Shown piece after piece: positions 1-9,984 of a stretch of 49,419 nucleotides of DNA. The DNA comes from Herbinix sp. (GTDB taxonomy: Bacteria > Bacillota > Clostridia > Lachnospirales > Lachnospiraceae), in NCBI GenBank assembly GCA_029256105.1, contig JAQSYO010000027.1:1-49419 (forward strand), in the 5' to 3' direction. Position numbers and translations under genes: made by a program. The notes beneath the pieces are model-generated. The model had not been told where the DNA came from. It saw only the letters and a list, made by a program, of their open reading frames with translations, and did no database searches. The first letter of the stretch is position 1, and every line of letters begins with the position of its first letter.

Positions 1-1059
1 GCAGAAGAAGTTGCTGAAATGATCGGCGAATTTGTACCGGTTGCCAGAGCAATCATTGGATTGAATAATTTAAAAATCATATCCTTTGGTCCACGTCCAC
101 AAGATTTCCTTGCATGCAATGCTCCTATCCAACAACTGTATAATATAGGTGTTGAGATTGAAGAGAACTCCGAGTTAGATTTATTTGCAGCCTTTAATGA
201 TCATGCGAACGATCCTCGTATTCCGGAAGTAATTAAGAGTATGGAGCAGGAATTAGGCGCAGGCAACAAGATGCCTGGTATCCTTCCTAAATTAGCTCAA
301 TATGAAATCACCTTACTCGACTGGGCAGAAGCTCATAAAGGAGCACGAGAATATGTTGCCTTCGCTAATAAATGCTGGCCTTCCTTCCAGACACAGTTTG
401 GTTTTGTTCCCTGCTATGTAAACAGCCGTTTAACCGCTATGGGGTATCCAGTTGCTTGTGAAGTTGATATCTATGGTGCTGTCAGCGAATACATAGGTAC
501 CTGTATCAGTGAAGATGCTGTTACTCTTCTCGATATTAACAATACCGTTCCAGCAGATATGTATAAAACTGAAATCAAAGGCAATTACAATTATGATATT
601 AAGGATACCTTTATGGGCTTCCACTGCGGCAATACAGCAATCTGTAAGTTAAGCAATTCCTCCATGAAGAATCAGAAGATTATGGCTCGAAGTTTAGAGC
701 CAAACCAAGAACCAAATATTACACGAGGAACCTTAGAGGGTGATATCATGCCTGGCCAGATTACTTTCTACCGTCTGCAAAGTACTGCTGATGCGAAACT
801 CCGTGCTTATGTAGCAGAAGGTGAAGTTCTTCCTGTTGCTACTCGTTCTTTCGGTTCCATCGGTGTATTTGCCATCTCCGAAATGGGTCGTTTTTACCGT
901 CATGTTTTGCTCGAAAAGAACTATCCTCATCATGGTGCTGTCGCTTTCGGACACTTTGGTAAGTCCTTATTTGATCTCTTTAAATACCTTGATGTAACTG
1001 ATATTGGTTTCAATCAACCAAAGAGTATGCTTTATAAGACAGAAAATCCCTTCTCATAA
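1..1059 (+). CDS. L-fucose isomerase-family sugar isomerase, C-terminal part (5' end outside window)
   Basis: The reading frame is open from base 1 to the stop at 1059, so the gene starts before the window; 352 residues are visible. An internal ATG at 19 has no ribosome binding site and is not the start. The protein resembles the L-fucose/L-arabinose isomerase fold family, in which an aldose is converted to a ketose with a divalent metal. Features that fit are the central region with the stretch FGFVPCYVNSRL, the acidic EVDIYGAVSEY, the segment FMGFHCGNTAICKL and the C-terminal block HHGAVAFGHFGKSLF. Full-length members are about 480-500 residues, so roughly a quarter is missing. The sugar substrate cannot be read from the sequence; fucose is a guess by family. 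A strong hairpin follows the stop. Confidence 0.7.
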   Translation, partial: AEEVAEMIGEFVPVARAIIGLNNLKIISFGPRPQDFLACNAPIQQLYNIGVEIEENSELDLFAAFNDHANDPRIPEVIKSMEQELGAGNKMPGILPKLAQYEITLLDWAEAHKGAREYVAFANKCWPSFQTQFGFVPCYVNSRLTAMGYPVACEVDIYGAVSEYIGTCISEDAVTLLDINNTVPADMYKTEIKGNYNYDIKDTFMGFHCGNTAICKLSNSSMKNQKIMARSLEPNQEPNITRGTLEGDIMPGQITFYRLQSTADAKLRAYVAEGEVLPVATRSFGSIGVFAISEMGRFYRHVLLEKNYPHHGAVAFGHFGKSLFDLFKYLDVTDIGFNQPKSMLYKTENPFS

Positions 1060-1129
1060 TATTGTTAATATAACAAGCAGTGAAGGCATAAAATTCTTAT
1101 GCATCCAACAATAAGCCAACAATAAGAAT

Positions 1130-1195
1130 GCCGGTTGCTATACACAATCCCAACAATTTGGGACTTACGTATAGTAATCGGCTAATTTTATTTCC
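1130..1195 (+). terminator. Intrinsic terminator after the isomerase gene
   Basis: A 14-bp stem pairs bases 1130-1143 with 1169-1182 (GCCGGTTGCTATAC against GTATAGTAATCGGC, two G-U pairs). It encloses a second small stem, CCCA/TGGG, and is followed by a T-rich run. A smaller hairpin, GCATAA/TTATGC, lies at 1086-1102. The remainder of the 1060-1393 gap shows no gene; it must contain the promoter of the next gene, but no confident -35/-10 pair was seen. Confidence 0.7.
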
Positions 1196-1393
1196 TTCAG
1201 ATGTAGTCTTTATTTCTTGTCTAGCTTTATTTGCTATTGCATTCCTATAGGATTTTCTTTAAAGATATGATAAAATGAAATCTATGCCTATAAAGCAGTT
1301 CACAAAATGAATATAAATCGGTAATAGTTTGAACACATATATATGATAATCTTTGCTTTATATAACAATCATATCATTTGTAAGGAGGCTACG

Positions 1394-2383
1394 ATGCATA
1401 AGTTGAACCATAAGAAAAGAATAAAGATAATAATAATTACAACAATATCTCTTCTTGTATTTGGTATTGTTTTATATAAACTAGCAGATCGCTACCTCAT
1501 TGACCATGTAGAAGTAAACAATGCTTTTGCCGATACTGCTAAAGCTACACCTATCCCAGCCAGCCAACCTGATTCAAGTGAAGCAGTTGACATCGGAGCT
1601 GATATTCCCATAGTTGAGGAAGAGGTTACCCCGTTCATAGACGATTGGAATTATAGTACGGATGCCCTTTCCATTAAAATAAGCCAAGAAACAAAGGGAA
1701 GTGGTTCTGATAAAATAACCTATTATGTAGCTGACGTACAATTCGACAGTATAGAAAGCCTCAAAACCGCTTTTGCCTATAATAAATTTGGTACTAATAT
1801 CATTCAAGATACCTCAGTTATTGCAGAGGATAGCGATGCTATTCTTGCAATCAACGGTGATTATTATGGTTTTCGCGACGATGGGATTATAATCCGAAAT
1901 GGACAGATATTTCGTGATGAGCCTATACGAGATGGTCTGGCAATATATGAGGATGGAACGATGAAACCTTATGATGAGACAACCACCTCCGCAGCTCAGC
2001 TAATTGATGACGGTGTAGTTCAAACCTTGTCTTTTGGTCCTTCTCTGATTAAAGACGGAATTGCAACCAAAGATTTTGGCAAAACCGTAATTGATACTAA
2101 TATTGGTAATCATGCGATTGAAAATGCCAACCCAAGAACTGGTATTGGTATGATTTCAGCAAACCATTTCATATTCATTGTTGTGGATGGTCGAAGTAAA
2201 AGTTACAGTCGCGGAATGTCTTTGTCTGAGTTTGCACAGGTTTTTACCGATTTAGGTTGTACTCAAGCCTACAATTTGGACGGTGGTGGTTCTTCTACCA
2301 TGTATTTTATGGGCCGTGTTGTTAATAATCCCTTAGGTAAAGGAAAGGAACGCGGTGTTAGCGATATTCTTTATATAAATTAA
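1394..2383 (+). CDS. Phosphodiester glycosidase (NAGPA-domain) family protein, membrane-anchored
   Basis: The product is 329 residues. The start at 1394 was chosen because AAGGAGG lies just upstream; an in-frame ATG at 1343 has no such site. After a basic N-terminus there is one hydrophobic segment (about residues 11-30), so the protein is probably anchored or exported with the catalytic part outside. The NAGPA domain (about 150-329) shows the typical blocks AINGDYYGF, NPRTGIGM, VVDGR and YNLDGGGSSTMYF, the last carrying the conserved DGGGS motif. The family cleaves phosphodiester-linked sugars; in bacteria it is often annotated as exopolysaccharide biosynthesis. The next gene, a glycosyltransferase, starts 28 bases on, so cell-envelope glycan work is a fair inference. 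The actual substrate is unknown. Confidence 0.82.
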   Translation: MHKLNHKKRIKIIIITTISLLVFGIVLYKLADRYLIDHVEVNNAFADTAKATPIPASQPDSSEAVDIGADIPIVEEEVTPFIDDWNYSTDALSIKISQETKGSGSDKITYYVADVQFDSIESLKTAFAYNKFGTNIIQDTSVIAEDSDAILAINGDYYGFRDDGIIIRNGQIFRDEPIRDGLAIYEDGTMKPYDETTTSAAQLIDDGVVQTLSFGPSLIKDGIATKDFGKTVIDTNIGNHAIENANPRTGIGMISANHFIFIVVDGRSKSYSRGMSLSEFAQVFTDLGCTQAYNLDGGGSSTMYFMGRVVNNPLGKGKERGVSDILYIN

Positions 2384-2411
2384 AAGAATATGCAGAAATG
2401 AGGTGAATTAA

Positions 2412-3425
2412 TTGAAGATAATTATACCGGCTTATCAACCGGATAACCGAGTTTTGGAACTCATTGATGAAATCAGGGAAAATAGTGACTATGAAATAAT
2501 TCTTATCGATGATGGTGGCGGCGAAAAATACAAACCGATTTTTGAGAAAGCGATTGAAAGCAGATGTACTGTATTAATTCATGAAGTAAACCTAGGGAAG
2601 GGAGCTGCATTAAAAACAGCATTTACCTATTTGCTCGAAGGGAATGATAACGAGGGAATTATCTGTGCTGATTGTGATGGTCAACATACTTGGACGGATA
2701 TTCACAAGGTGGCAGAAGCCCTCCCCTTTCATCCCACCTCAGTTATTCTAGGCTGCAGAAAGTTTATAGGAACGGTTCCGCTAAAAAGTATGCTAGGAAA
2801 CAAAATTACGAGAGCGATTTTTACACTGCTTACCGGTAATAAAATCGGCGATACCCAGACAGGTCTTAGAGGTTTCTCAGCTTCCATGCTTCCTTGGCTG
2901 TTACAATTGAAAGGCAATCGTTATGAATATGAAATGAATCAGCTTCTAGAAGCGAAGGATGCTGATTATGATTTCCATTGTATTCCAATCGAAACTATAT
3001 ATGAAAATAAGAATGAAGGTTCTCACTTTCATCCTATCAGAGATTCCATTCTTATCTATCTCCCAATATTAAAATTTAGCTTGTCTTCCATGATTTGCGG
3101 AGTAATTGATTTTGTACTTTTATTTTTTTTAAAATATGTAACTGACAATTTGTTTTATGCGGTTGTTGCTGCCAGGGTAATTAGCTCAATTTGTAATTAT
3201 TTATTGAACAAGCATTTGGTATTTGATATGAAATCGGGTAGCAAATTAGCCTCCCTCCTTCAATATTATCTATTGGTAACAGGTATTTTAATATGCAATT
3301 ATTTAGTAATCTCGTTTTTGAATGAATCTGCGGGCATATCCCTCTTTGCTAGTAAATTATTAACGGAAGCAATACTGTTCATAATCAGTTATGTAATACA
3401 GCACAAAATTATATTTAAAAAATAA
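2412..3425 (+). CDS. Family 2 glycosyltransferase fused to a GtrA-like membrane domain
   Basis: The 337-residue product starts with TTG at 2412, preceded by GAGGTGAATTA. Residues 1-215 form a GT-A glycosyltransferase domain: IPAYQPD at the N-terminus, LIDDGGG, NLGKGAALKTAF, the metal-binding region CADCDGQHTW and the acceptor loop GDTQTGLRGF, which is typical of dolichol/undecaprenyl-phosphate sugar transferases. Residues 220-337 hold four hydrophobic segments matching GtrA, a small membrane family that helps translocate lipid-linked sugars; CNYLLNKHLVF is its usual signature. The fusion suggests a single protein that makes and flips an undecaprenyl-linked sugar. It probably shares a transcript with the preceding glycosidase. 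The sugar is not predictable. Confidence 0.85.
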   Translation: MKIIIPAYQPDNRVLELIDEIRENSDYEIILIDDGGGEKYKPIFEKAIESRCTVLIHEVNLGKGAALKTAFTYLLEGNDNEGIICADCDGQHTWTDIHKVAEALPFHPTSVILGCRKFIGTVPLKSMLGNKITRAIFTLLTGNKIGDTQTGLRGFSASMLPWLLQLKGNRYEYEMNQLLEAKDADYDFHCIPIETIYENKNEGSHFHPIRDSILIYLPILKFSLSSMICGVIDFVLLFFLKYVTDNLFYAVVAARVISSICNYLLNKHLVFDMKSGSKLASLLQYYLLVTGILICNYLVISFLNESAGISLFASKLLTEAILFIISYVIQHKIIFKK

Positions 3426-3518
3426 ATTTATTATTAATTTCTTCATGGGTATCAAAATCATTATTTATGGACCACATATTTTTATATCTTTTGGTTATTC
3501 TATCCTTGAGGTGATATT

Positions 3519-3677
3519 ATGTCGTATGTAGCTCCTGCAATCAAGGATAAATTTGAAACGTTATCCATCGAACTCAAAAACACAATATTAGAACGCGATG
3601 TAGAGCTTAATAATATTCATGATCTCATTAACGTACTTGATGATATTGTGAAGGAATCAGAGCAAGAAGAAAAATAA
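3519..3677 (+). CDS. Small hypothetical protein, 52 residues
   Basis: A short open frame starts with ATG at 3519 behind a very good ribosome binding site (GAGGTG, 6 bases upstream) and ends in TAA at 3677. The product is charged and predicted to be mostly helical, with a hydrophobic heptad-like pattern from residue 11 to 45 and an acidic end (ESEQEEK). There is no signal peptide, no cysteine and no known motif. The stop overlaps the first base or two of a strong terminator stem, which supports it as a real translated unit. It may follow the glycosyltransferase on the same transcript (93-base gap). Function unknown. Confidence 0.6.
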   Translation: MSYVAPAIKDKFETLSIELKNTILERDVELNNIHDLINVLDDIVKESEQEEK

Positions 3678-3725
3678 AAAGGATTTGGCAAACATTGTAG
3701 ATAACATGTTTTGCCAAATCCTTTT
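3676..3725. terminator. Bidirectional terminator between convergent genes
   Basis: A 16-bp stem pairs AAAAGGATTTGGCAAA with TTTTGCCAAATCCTTTT around an 18-base loop. It has A-rich and T-rich flanks, so it can stop both the plus-strand 52-residue gene and the minus-strand GGDEF-EAL gene, whose stop codon sits at its right foot. Confidence 0.85.
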
Positions 3726-5704
3726 TATTCTGTGTAACGATAATGATTTTCTAATAGTTCAAATATCTTTTCTTCCGGTAATGGTCTGCTAAGCAAATAT
3801 CCTTGTCCACTTTCACAATAATGATTTCTTAAATATTCTAATTGTTCTTTTGTTTCTATTCCCTCTGCAACAACTTCAAAATCCAAGTCATGGGCTAAGG
3901 TCAGAATATTTTTTATTAACAAGGTATCAATTCCGTTCTCATTAATCGCATCAATAAAACTTCGGTCTAATTTAATTATATTGATTGGAAACTTCTTCAG
4001 ATAATTAAGCGATGAGTATCCAGTCCCAAAGTCATCCAATGCAATTTTAATTCCCCTCTTCTTCAGTAACTTTAGATGGTTTATAACAATATCTACATCT
4101 GAGATATTCGCTGTCTCAGTAATTTCTATGACGATTTTATTGAAATCGACAGGAGCACCTGCTATAATTTGTTCTATTTCTTCAAAGTTTATGCTACTTG
4201 TGAGCGTTTTTCCCGATAAGTTAATGGATACAATTAAATCATGAAAGCCTTGCTCTTCCCATACTTTCTTCTGCTCTAAGGCTTTTCTGACAATCCACCG
4301 CTCCAGTTTATAGATTTGACCGGATTCCTCTGCTAGAGGTATGAATTCAGCCGGTGATATAAAACCCTCCTCATGATGATTCCAACGAACCAAGGCTTCT
4401 ACACCGATGATTTTACCGCTCTTTAACTCGAATTGAGGTTGATAATATAATAGAAATTGCTCTTCATCAATCCCGTATTGCAAATTATTAATCATTTTTA
4501 AATGTCTTGAATTATTATCACTGATATTCTCTTTGTAGAACAAAACCCTATTCTTACCTTCTCTTTTGGCTTCATACATTGCAATGTCAGCATTTTTTAA
4601 GAGAGTAGTCGAGTTTTCTCCATCATTTGGATAAGAAACTACACCAACGCTCATAGAGATATAAAATTGATGGTTTTCAATCGACCAGGTTTTACTAATT
4701 CGTTGTCTGATCGTAGCAATCCGTTGTAGTAGCTCTTCCTTAGATATTCTAACATATAAGATAGCAAATTCATCCCCACCAAGTCTGGCGACAAAATTCG
4801 GTTCTTGCACCTCGCTTTTTAAACATTCCCCGAGATAGGTTAAAAACATATCTCCTACTTGGTGTCCCATAGAATCATTGATGTTCTTAAAATTATCTAT
4901 GTCAATATATGCTATCGTAAAATGATTTCGTGCTATATTTAAGCTTAAATGTTTGTTTATTTCGATTTCAAACATCGCGCGATTCGGTAAACCGGTGAGT
5001 GTATCATAAAATGCCAACTGTTGTACTTTTTCTTCATATCTTTTTCGTTCATTAAAGTCAGTTCCAAAAGAAACGAAATAATTTTGGCCGTTGTCAAGAC
5101 TTAAAAGGTTACTCGTCCAAAGAATATTAATTGATGTCCCATCCTTTGTGATAATTGGGAATTCATAATTTTGTCCCCGCTTTTCCTGTCTAATTTTTTG
5201 AAAAATTGATATAATATTTGGCCAGAATTCATGCGGTACTAATAATTCCATCCAGCCCTTCTCATTCAATTCTTCTTCTGTATATCCACACAAAGCCAAG
5301 GCATAAGGATTGCAGCTAATTGTTTTTTCCTCATCATGGGTTACTATGATAACGGGAGCTTCAAAGATTATACGATCGGTCAATTTCCTTTGCTCCACCA
5401 GCTTGGTTTCCATTTCAATTAGTTCGTTAAGGACTATCCTTAATTTTTCATACGCTTTTGCCGTTTTATAGTTCTCTTCTTTTAATAAGAGCATCTGATT
5501 ACGTATTAATATGTATACCATCATGGTTGTTATAAAAACGTAGAACCAACCTTTATAGGTTTGAAAATGTTTATATGAGTCCATATCTCTAAGTATATAC
5601 TCTAGTAAACGATCTGATAGAAGTATCCACAGTATTCCAAAGATTGCATATATCATAGATATCGCAATTGCTTCATTTTGAAATACCCTTTTCCTATAAG
5701 GCAT
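3725..5704 (-). CDS. Membrane PAS-GGDEF-EAL protein (c-di-GMP synthesis and/or breakdown)
   Basis: The 659-residue product starts at ATG 5704, which has AAGGAGG eight bases upstream. A longer frame back to 5797 exists; its in-frame ATG at 5767 has a weaker AGGTG site, so a 21-residue longer form is possible. Two N-terminal membrane segments (about 15-37 and 53-72) are followed by a coiled coil, a PAS domain (about 110-230), GGDEF (about 240-400; RLGGDEFAIL intact, no RxxD inhibitory site just before it) and EAL (about 415-655). The EAL part keeps EALVRW, NLSGKTL, EITE, DDFGTGYSS and KLDRSF, the metal and catalytic residues of an active phosphodiesterase. Both activities therefore look possible. 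It has its own SigA promoter and is the last gene of the signalling island. Confidence 0.93.
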   Translation of the reverse strand: MPYRKRVFQNEAIAISMIYAIFGILWILLSDRLLEYILRDMDSYKHFQTYKGWFYVFITTMMVYILIRNQMLLLKEENYKTAKAYEKLRIVLNELIEMETKLVEQRKLTDRIIFEAPVIIVTHDEEKTISCNPYALALCGYTEEELNEKGWMELLVPHEFWPNIISIFQKIRQEKRGQNYEFPIITKDGTSINILWTSNLLSLDNGQNYFVSFGTDFNERKRYEEKVQQLAFYDTLTGLPNRAMFEIEINKHLSLNIARNHFTIAYIDIDNFKNINDSMGHQVGDMFLTYLGECLKSEVQEPNFVARLGGDEFAILYVRISKEELLQRIATIRQRISKTWSIENHQFYISMSVGVVSYPNDGENSTTLLKNADIAMYEAKREGKNRVLFYKENISDNNSRHLKMINNLQYGIDEEQFLLYYQPQFELKSGKIIGVEALVRWNHHEEGFISPAEFIPLAEESGQIYKLERWIVRKALEQKKVWEEQGFHDLIVSINLSGKTLTSSINFEEIEQIIAGAPVDFNKIVIEITETANISDVDIVINHLKLLKKRGIKIALDDFGTGYSSLNYLKKFPINIIKLDRSFIDAINENGIDTLLIKNILTLAHDLDFEVVAEGIETKEQLEYLRNHYCESGQGYLLSRPLPEEKIFELLENHYRYTE

Positions 5705-5834
5705 ATCGATAACCTCCTTGTTCCTGCCCTCTATCCGATTCCTCGAACCAAATATGTTCTTAGCCATAAGGGAACACCTACTTTCAGTAGCAAACAATAT
5801 TTCATTTTACAGTTTCATTTTACCTTATGCTAAT

Positions 5835-5863
5835 ATAATACGATAAATGACGATTTATGTCAA
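5835..5863 (-). promoter_or_regulatory. SigA-type promoter of the GGDEF-EAL gene
   Basis: On the minus strand TTGACA (5858-5863) and TATTAT (5835-5840) are separated by exactly 17 bases. This leaves a leader of about 125 bases before the preferred start. The leader does not show the conserved core of the class I c-di-GMP riboswitch. Confidence 0.75.
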
Positions 5864-5881
5864 TTTTTGTACCAAAATTTA

Positions 5882-6277
5882 TTAAATTAATCCAATCTTA
5901 TTCATAACCTCAATAAATTTGTCTGTTTTTATGGGTTTAGAAGCATATGCTTCGCAGCCATATTCAAAAGCTTCCTGGACAAGCTCTGCTTCGGATAATG
6001 CTGTTGTCATTATTATTTTTGCTCTTTTATCTGGTAGTATGAATTTCTTCATCTCAAGATCCCGAATCGTTTTTAGAACCTTGACTCCATCAATTTTTGG
6101 CATCATAATGTCAAGACAAATAAGATCATACGGTTTCTTTTCTCTCATTGATATCATATAAGCATCGATAGCCTCCAACCCATCCACTACAACATCACAC
6201 TCGCCATATTGAGAGAGAAATGTACTTAAGTACTTACGGCTTGTTAAATCATCTTCCGCTATTAATATTTTTAACAT
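5882..6277 (-). CDS. Single-domain response regulator (CheY-like receiver)
   Basis: The 131-residue protein is one receiver domain with no output domain. It shows the acidic pair in IAEDD, the phospho-acceptor Asp in LICLDIMMP, the conserved Thr in IIMTTA and the Lys in SKPIKT. An extra stretch, MREKKPYD then DLEMKKFILPDKRAK, makes the loop after strand 3 longer than in CheY. GGAGG lies seven bases before the ATG. It sits 11 bases after the hybrid kinase stop codon, so the two are cotranscribed and the kinase, or the nearby CheA, is the likely phosphate donor. With no other cheY in the window, it may be the motor or c-di-GMP output of the island; that is inference. Confidence 0.92.
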   Translation of the reverse strand: MLKILIAEDDLTSRKYLSTFLSQYGECDVVVDGLEAIDAYMISMREKKPYDLICLDIMMPKIDGVKVLKTIRDLEMKKFILPDKRAKIIMTTALSEAELVQEAFEYGCEAYASKPIKTDKFIEVMNKIGLI

Positions 6278-6288
6278 TCTTTATCCTC

Positions 6289-9200
6289 CTATAAATTCCA
6301 TGATTTCATTAGTGTTTCGAATTTGTATCTCATAAGCATTGCATTCTCAATAATATCATTATTTTTACCACGTCTAGCAGACAACTCAATTTTAAATGCA
6401 ATATCCTTTAATTCTTGTGCATCAATTTGTATAAATAGTTCCCTGATATTATGTATAAGTTCTTCAATCCTGTTATAGTTGTTTTTCGAAAGCTGGTTAA
6501 GCACTTCACTAATCATAAGATCTGTTTGAATAATTATCGGCATTAATTCCTCAAGTGATTTCATATTGGTGTTGTTGACAAAGATAAGTTCACCATTTTC
6601 ATCTATCATGGGTATCTCACTATACTCTTCCTCTGCGGGTTGATAAGTCACTGCTTTGTCAATTAAAAAGTACAATTCATCCATTTTTACTGGCTTTGAG
6701 ATATATTCATTCATTCCCAGATTGATAAAACGTTCTCTATCCCCCATAAGTGCAAAAGCAGTCAGAGCAATAATAGGGATATATCCTCTTGTAGCTTCCA
6801 ATTCACGAATTTTTCCTAGTGCTTCTACACCATCCATAACCGGCATCTGTATATCCATTAGAATAACATCAAATTTTCCATTCTTATATGCCTCTATTGC
6901 TTCTGCTCCATTGTTAACCACAACAACTCTATGTCCCTTCTCAGCCAACATTCGAGAGAGTACGGTTTGATTTACCGTATCATCCTCTGCAAGTAAAATA
7001 TCGTATTGATTCAATGGAGTATAGGATATTTTCCCGATTGACTTATGTTCCATATTTTTACCAATGCGAAATGGTATTGTAAAGGAGAAGGTACTTCCTC
7101 TTCCCTCTTTACTTTCTACCCATATTTTACCGCCCATCATTTCTACCAATTGCTTACTTATTACAAGACCAAGCCCGGTTCCGCCATGCTTTCTTGTATA
7201 CGAACCATCTATTTGACTAAAGCTTTTAAATAACTTATCTATATTTTCTTCTGAAATACCGATACCGGTATCTTTTACTGAGAATTTTAATTCAATATTA
7301 TTTTCACTCTCATGATTTTTTCGAATTTCGATTGATACTTCGCCTGAACTTGTAAATTTAATTGCGTTATTCAAAAGATTATTTAAAACCTGTTGTAATC
7401 GGTTTGGATCTCCTATTAAATACTTTGGTAACCCTGCCGAAAATGAATATACCAGATTTAACCCTTTTTCATTGGCACGAATTAGAAGTATTTTATTTAT
7501 TTCCTCTAACAATTCCATAACATTAAAATTGACCTCTACAATTTTAAATTTGCCTGCTTCCATTTTCGAATAATCGAGAATATCATTAATAATATGCAAT
7601 AAGGAATCAGCGCAACTTTTAGCAGCAATTAGATTTTTATTCTGTTCCTCACTAAGATCTGTTAATAGGGTAAGATCAATCATTCCTACTATTCCATTAA
7701 TCGGAGTACGGATTTCGTGGCTCATGTTCGCCAAGAACTCACTCTTAGCGCGATTTGCAGCTTCTGCAGCCTCCTTTGCTTTCACTAATATCTCCTGGCT
7801 GTTTACTAACTTGATCTCTGAATTCATACGATCGGTTATCTCAGAAACAATCATTGCAAGTAATCCATCGGAAGGTGAAAACGCAGAGATCGAAAACCAT
7901 CTGTCTAATCTGGATAATTTATGTTTATGAAATCGTAGATAGCTAAATTTTCCATAACAATCTATTTCTTCTTTCATCTTTTCTATTAATTCCTCTAAAA
8001 ACTCCGGAAAAATCTCAGATATTCTGTGCCCGACATTATCATCTAAATTCAAATTAAACATCTGTTCAAAAGAATGATTTCCTTCGATTAATTCAAAATC
8101 AATTGGATTAACAGCTTCGTCAACGATAATTTTTTGAAGTACAAAAGCATCCGTCATATTTAAGAAAAGACTCTTATATTTCTTCTGGCTTTCTTCGATT
8201 AACTTTTCAGCTTGTTTACGCTCGGATATATCACGACATACGGATAATACCACTTTCTTCCCATTCATTTCGAAGTAATGACTATTCACTTCCATCGGAA
8301 TCTTTCTACCATTTTTAGCGATATGAATCGAATTATAAACATAATGTTCACGACTTAACAGTTCGTGATACATGTTCTCCACTTCATCCTTCCTATCCTT
8401 TGATAAAATATCTGATAGCGTAAATTGGCACATCTCTTTCTTGGTATAACCCAGTCTATTGCAAGCAGCATCATTGACTTCAATAATCTTATTGTTACTT
8501 TGATCTTCACTAATTTCGTGTAACAAAATGGTATCCGTAACATTATCAAACAATTGTCTGTATTTTTCCTCACTGTCTTGTAATGCTTTTTCCGCAATTT
8601 TTCGATCATTCATATCATAAACACTGCCGATATATCCAGCAAAGTTATCATCCAAATCATAATAAGGCATTCCCAAACAGACAACCCATCGATACTCACC
8701 ATCGTATCGCTTCATCCGGTGCTCGATTTCAAAGGGTATGCATTTATCAATAGAAGAGGTGACGATTTCTTGTACCCACTCAAGCTCCTCTGGATGATAT
8801 GCTTTGAAAAGTCCATAACCTAAACCTTCCTCTTGCGTAAATCCGGTGAATTCAAGCCAAGTATGATTCAGAAAATCAAACTTCTTATCTAGGTCTGTCC
8901 GCCATACCATCGTAGGAAATCGATCCATTAGTTTTAGATTAAAATCCTTCATGCGGATTAATTGCTCCTCACGTTGTTTCAGTTCCGTAATATCATCGAG
9001 CACAATCATGATGTGCTTCGTACTAGAAATAGTAACTGGAACAAAATTCACCTTAAACCATGGTGATACTACTTTCTCTCCGACCATAAATGTATGCTGA
9101 ATAATTATATTATTGCACGATACACCACTTTCTAATACTTTTTTTACATTTTGTCTCAAGTTACATAAGGAGCAATTTAAGCCATTACCACATCCCTTAT

Positions 9201-9801
9201 CAAAGCTATTTACGCAACGTAAACCATCTCCAAATTTTTGCTCTAATATTCCAGATAAATTAGTGTCAAGAGAGTCTAGTAGTGTTTTATTTGCTTCTTT
9301 AATAACCGTGGTGCTGTCTAGTAAAAGAATTCCGGTAGGCATCGCTTCAAATGTTAATTTAAGATTATTACGTTCCGACCTTATCTCTTCTTCCATATAT
9401 TTAATCCGAGTGATATCTCGGAATACAACTACTACTCCGATTATAATATCTCCAGAATTTCGAATAGGCGAACAGCTTGCTGAAACATAAATCTGATCTC
9501 CATTCTTTATAATCATAACAGTATTACTTTTTAACCCTACTTTTTCCCCAGTTGCAAGAGTAGCTTCAATCAAACTTAGTTGAGGTTCTCTTGTTCTACT
9601 ATCAATTACTGGAAAGACGTTGTCAATGTGCTTACCTTCTGCTTCTCTCACTCCCCATCCGGTTAGCTTCTCTGCAGCGGCATTCATAAAGTCAATCCTA
9701 CCATGTATATCTGTTGTGATAACACCATCCCCGATACAAGTTAGTGCTGCTACAAGGCGGTTCTGTTCATTTTTATGAATACACTTTTTATCATCACACA
9801 T
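6289..9801 (-). CDS. Hybrid sensor histidine kinase: multiple PAS, HisKA, HATPase, receiver, degenerate HPt
   Basis: The 1170-residue protein has no clear membrane segment and is probably cytoplasmic. Approximate order: PAS at 10-130, 140-280, 285-405, 415-535 and 545-670; HisKA at 690-755 with the phospho-His in [15 protein letters not shown]; HATPase at 800-915 with [27 protein letters not shown] and [10 protein letters not shown]; receiver at 935-1055 with [15 protein letters not shown] and SKPV. The last ~100 residues look like an HPt helix bundle: a His is present in IHNIREL, but the usual HxxKG(S/T) context is lost. The second PAS region carries a cysteine cluster (Cys-x8-Cys-x5-Cys-x2-Cys) ending CNLRQ. 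The gene lies between the cheR remnant and the receiver gene and is transcribed with both. Signal unknown. Confidence 0.93.
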   Translation of the reverse strand: MCDDKKCIHKNEQNRLVAALTCIGDGVITTDIHGRIDFMNAAAEKLTGWGVREAEGKHIDNVFPVIDSRTREPQLSLIEATLATGEKVGLKSNTVMIIKNGDQIYVSASCSPIRNSGDIIIGVVVVFRDITRIKYMEEEIRSERNNLKLTFEAMPTGILLLDSTTVIKEANKTLLDSLDTNLSGILEQKFGDGLRCVNSFDKGCGNGLNCSLCNLRQNVKKVLESGVSCNNIIIQHTFMVGEKVVSPWFKVNFVPVTISSTKHIMIVLDDITELKQREEQLIRMKDFNLKLMDRFPTMVWRTDLDKKFDFLNHTWLEFTGFTQEEGLGYGLFKAYHPEELEWVQEIVTSSIDKCIPFEIEHRMKRYDGEYRWVVCLGMPYYDLDDNFAGYIGSVYDMNDRKIAEKALQDSEEKYRQLFDNVTDTILLHEISEDQSNNKIIEVNDAACNRLGYTKKEMCQFTLSDILSKDRKDEVENMYHELLSREHYVYNSIHIAKNGRKIPMEVNSHYFEMNGKKVVLSVCRDISERKQAEKLIEESQKKYKSLFLNMTDAFVLQKIIVDEAVNPIDFELIEGNHSFEQMFNLNLDDNVGHRISEIFPEFLEELIEKMKEEIDCYGKFSYLRFHKHKLSRLDRWFSISAFSPSDGLLAMIVSEITDRMNSEIKLVNSQEILVKAKEAAEAANRAKSEFLANMSHEIRTPINGIVGMIDLTLLTDLSEEQNKNLIAAKSCADSLLHIINDILDYSKMEAGKFKIVEVNFNVMELLEEINKILLIRANEKGLNLVYSFSAGLPKYLIGDPNRLQQVLNNLLNNAIKFTSSGEVSIEIRKNHESENNIELKFSVKDTGIGISEENIDKLFKSFSQIDGSYTRKHGGTGLGLVISKQLVEMMGGKIWVESKEGRGSTFSFTIPFRIGKNMEHKSIGKISYTPLNQYDILLAEDDTVNQTVLSRMLAEKGHRVVVVNNGAEAIEAYKNGKFDVILMDIQMPVMDGVEALGKIRELEATRGYIPIIALTAFALMGDRERFINLGMNEYISKPVKMDELYFLIDKAVTYQPAEEEYSEIPMIDENGELIFVNNTNMKSLEELMPIIIQTDLMISEVLNQLSKNNYNRIEELIHNIRELFIQIDAQELKDIAFKIELSARRGKNNDIIENAMLMRYKFETLMKSWNL

Positions 9802-9820
9802 AGCAAATTCCTTCTTTCAA

Positions 9821-9982
9821 TTAATAATTCTTCCGGTAGATGGACTGCATAATATATAGGAATTTGGTCATCTCCTTATTAAGAGATTCAGAATGTCCAA
9901 TAAATAAATAGCCACCATATTCTAAGTTATCATATAGTTTATTTACTAAGTCATTTTTTTCTCTTTTAAATAGTTTTGATAC
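9821..9982 (-). pseudogene. Remnant of cheR (chemotaxis methyltransferase), last ~50 codons
   Basis: Directly after the cheA stop codon, in another frame, the minus strand encodes a stretch containing KNDLVNKLYDNL, GGYLFIGHSESL and a final SIYRK. These are the characteristic C-terminal blocks of CheR, including the conserved GHSE. Nothing upstream in this frame is CheR: the sequence there is the end of cheA. The first ~200 codons, with the SAM-binding part and the start, are therefore gone, most simply by a deletion that fused the cheA end to the cheR end. There is no ribosome binding site, so it is unlikely to be translated. An open frame in this phase continues back into cheA but is only a shadow. 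Confidence 0.75.
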
Positions 9983-9984
9983 TA

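Noticed and set aside
5705..5830. c-di-GMP riboswitch in the leader of the GGDEF-EAL gene
   Set aside because: The leader contains a small hairpin with a TGAAA loop (near 5780), but lacks the conserved core of the class I aptamer, and no terminator or sequestering stem is seen.
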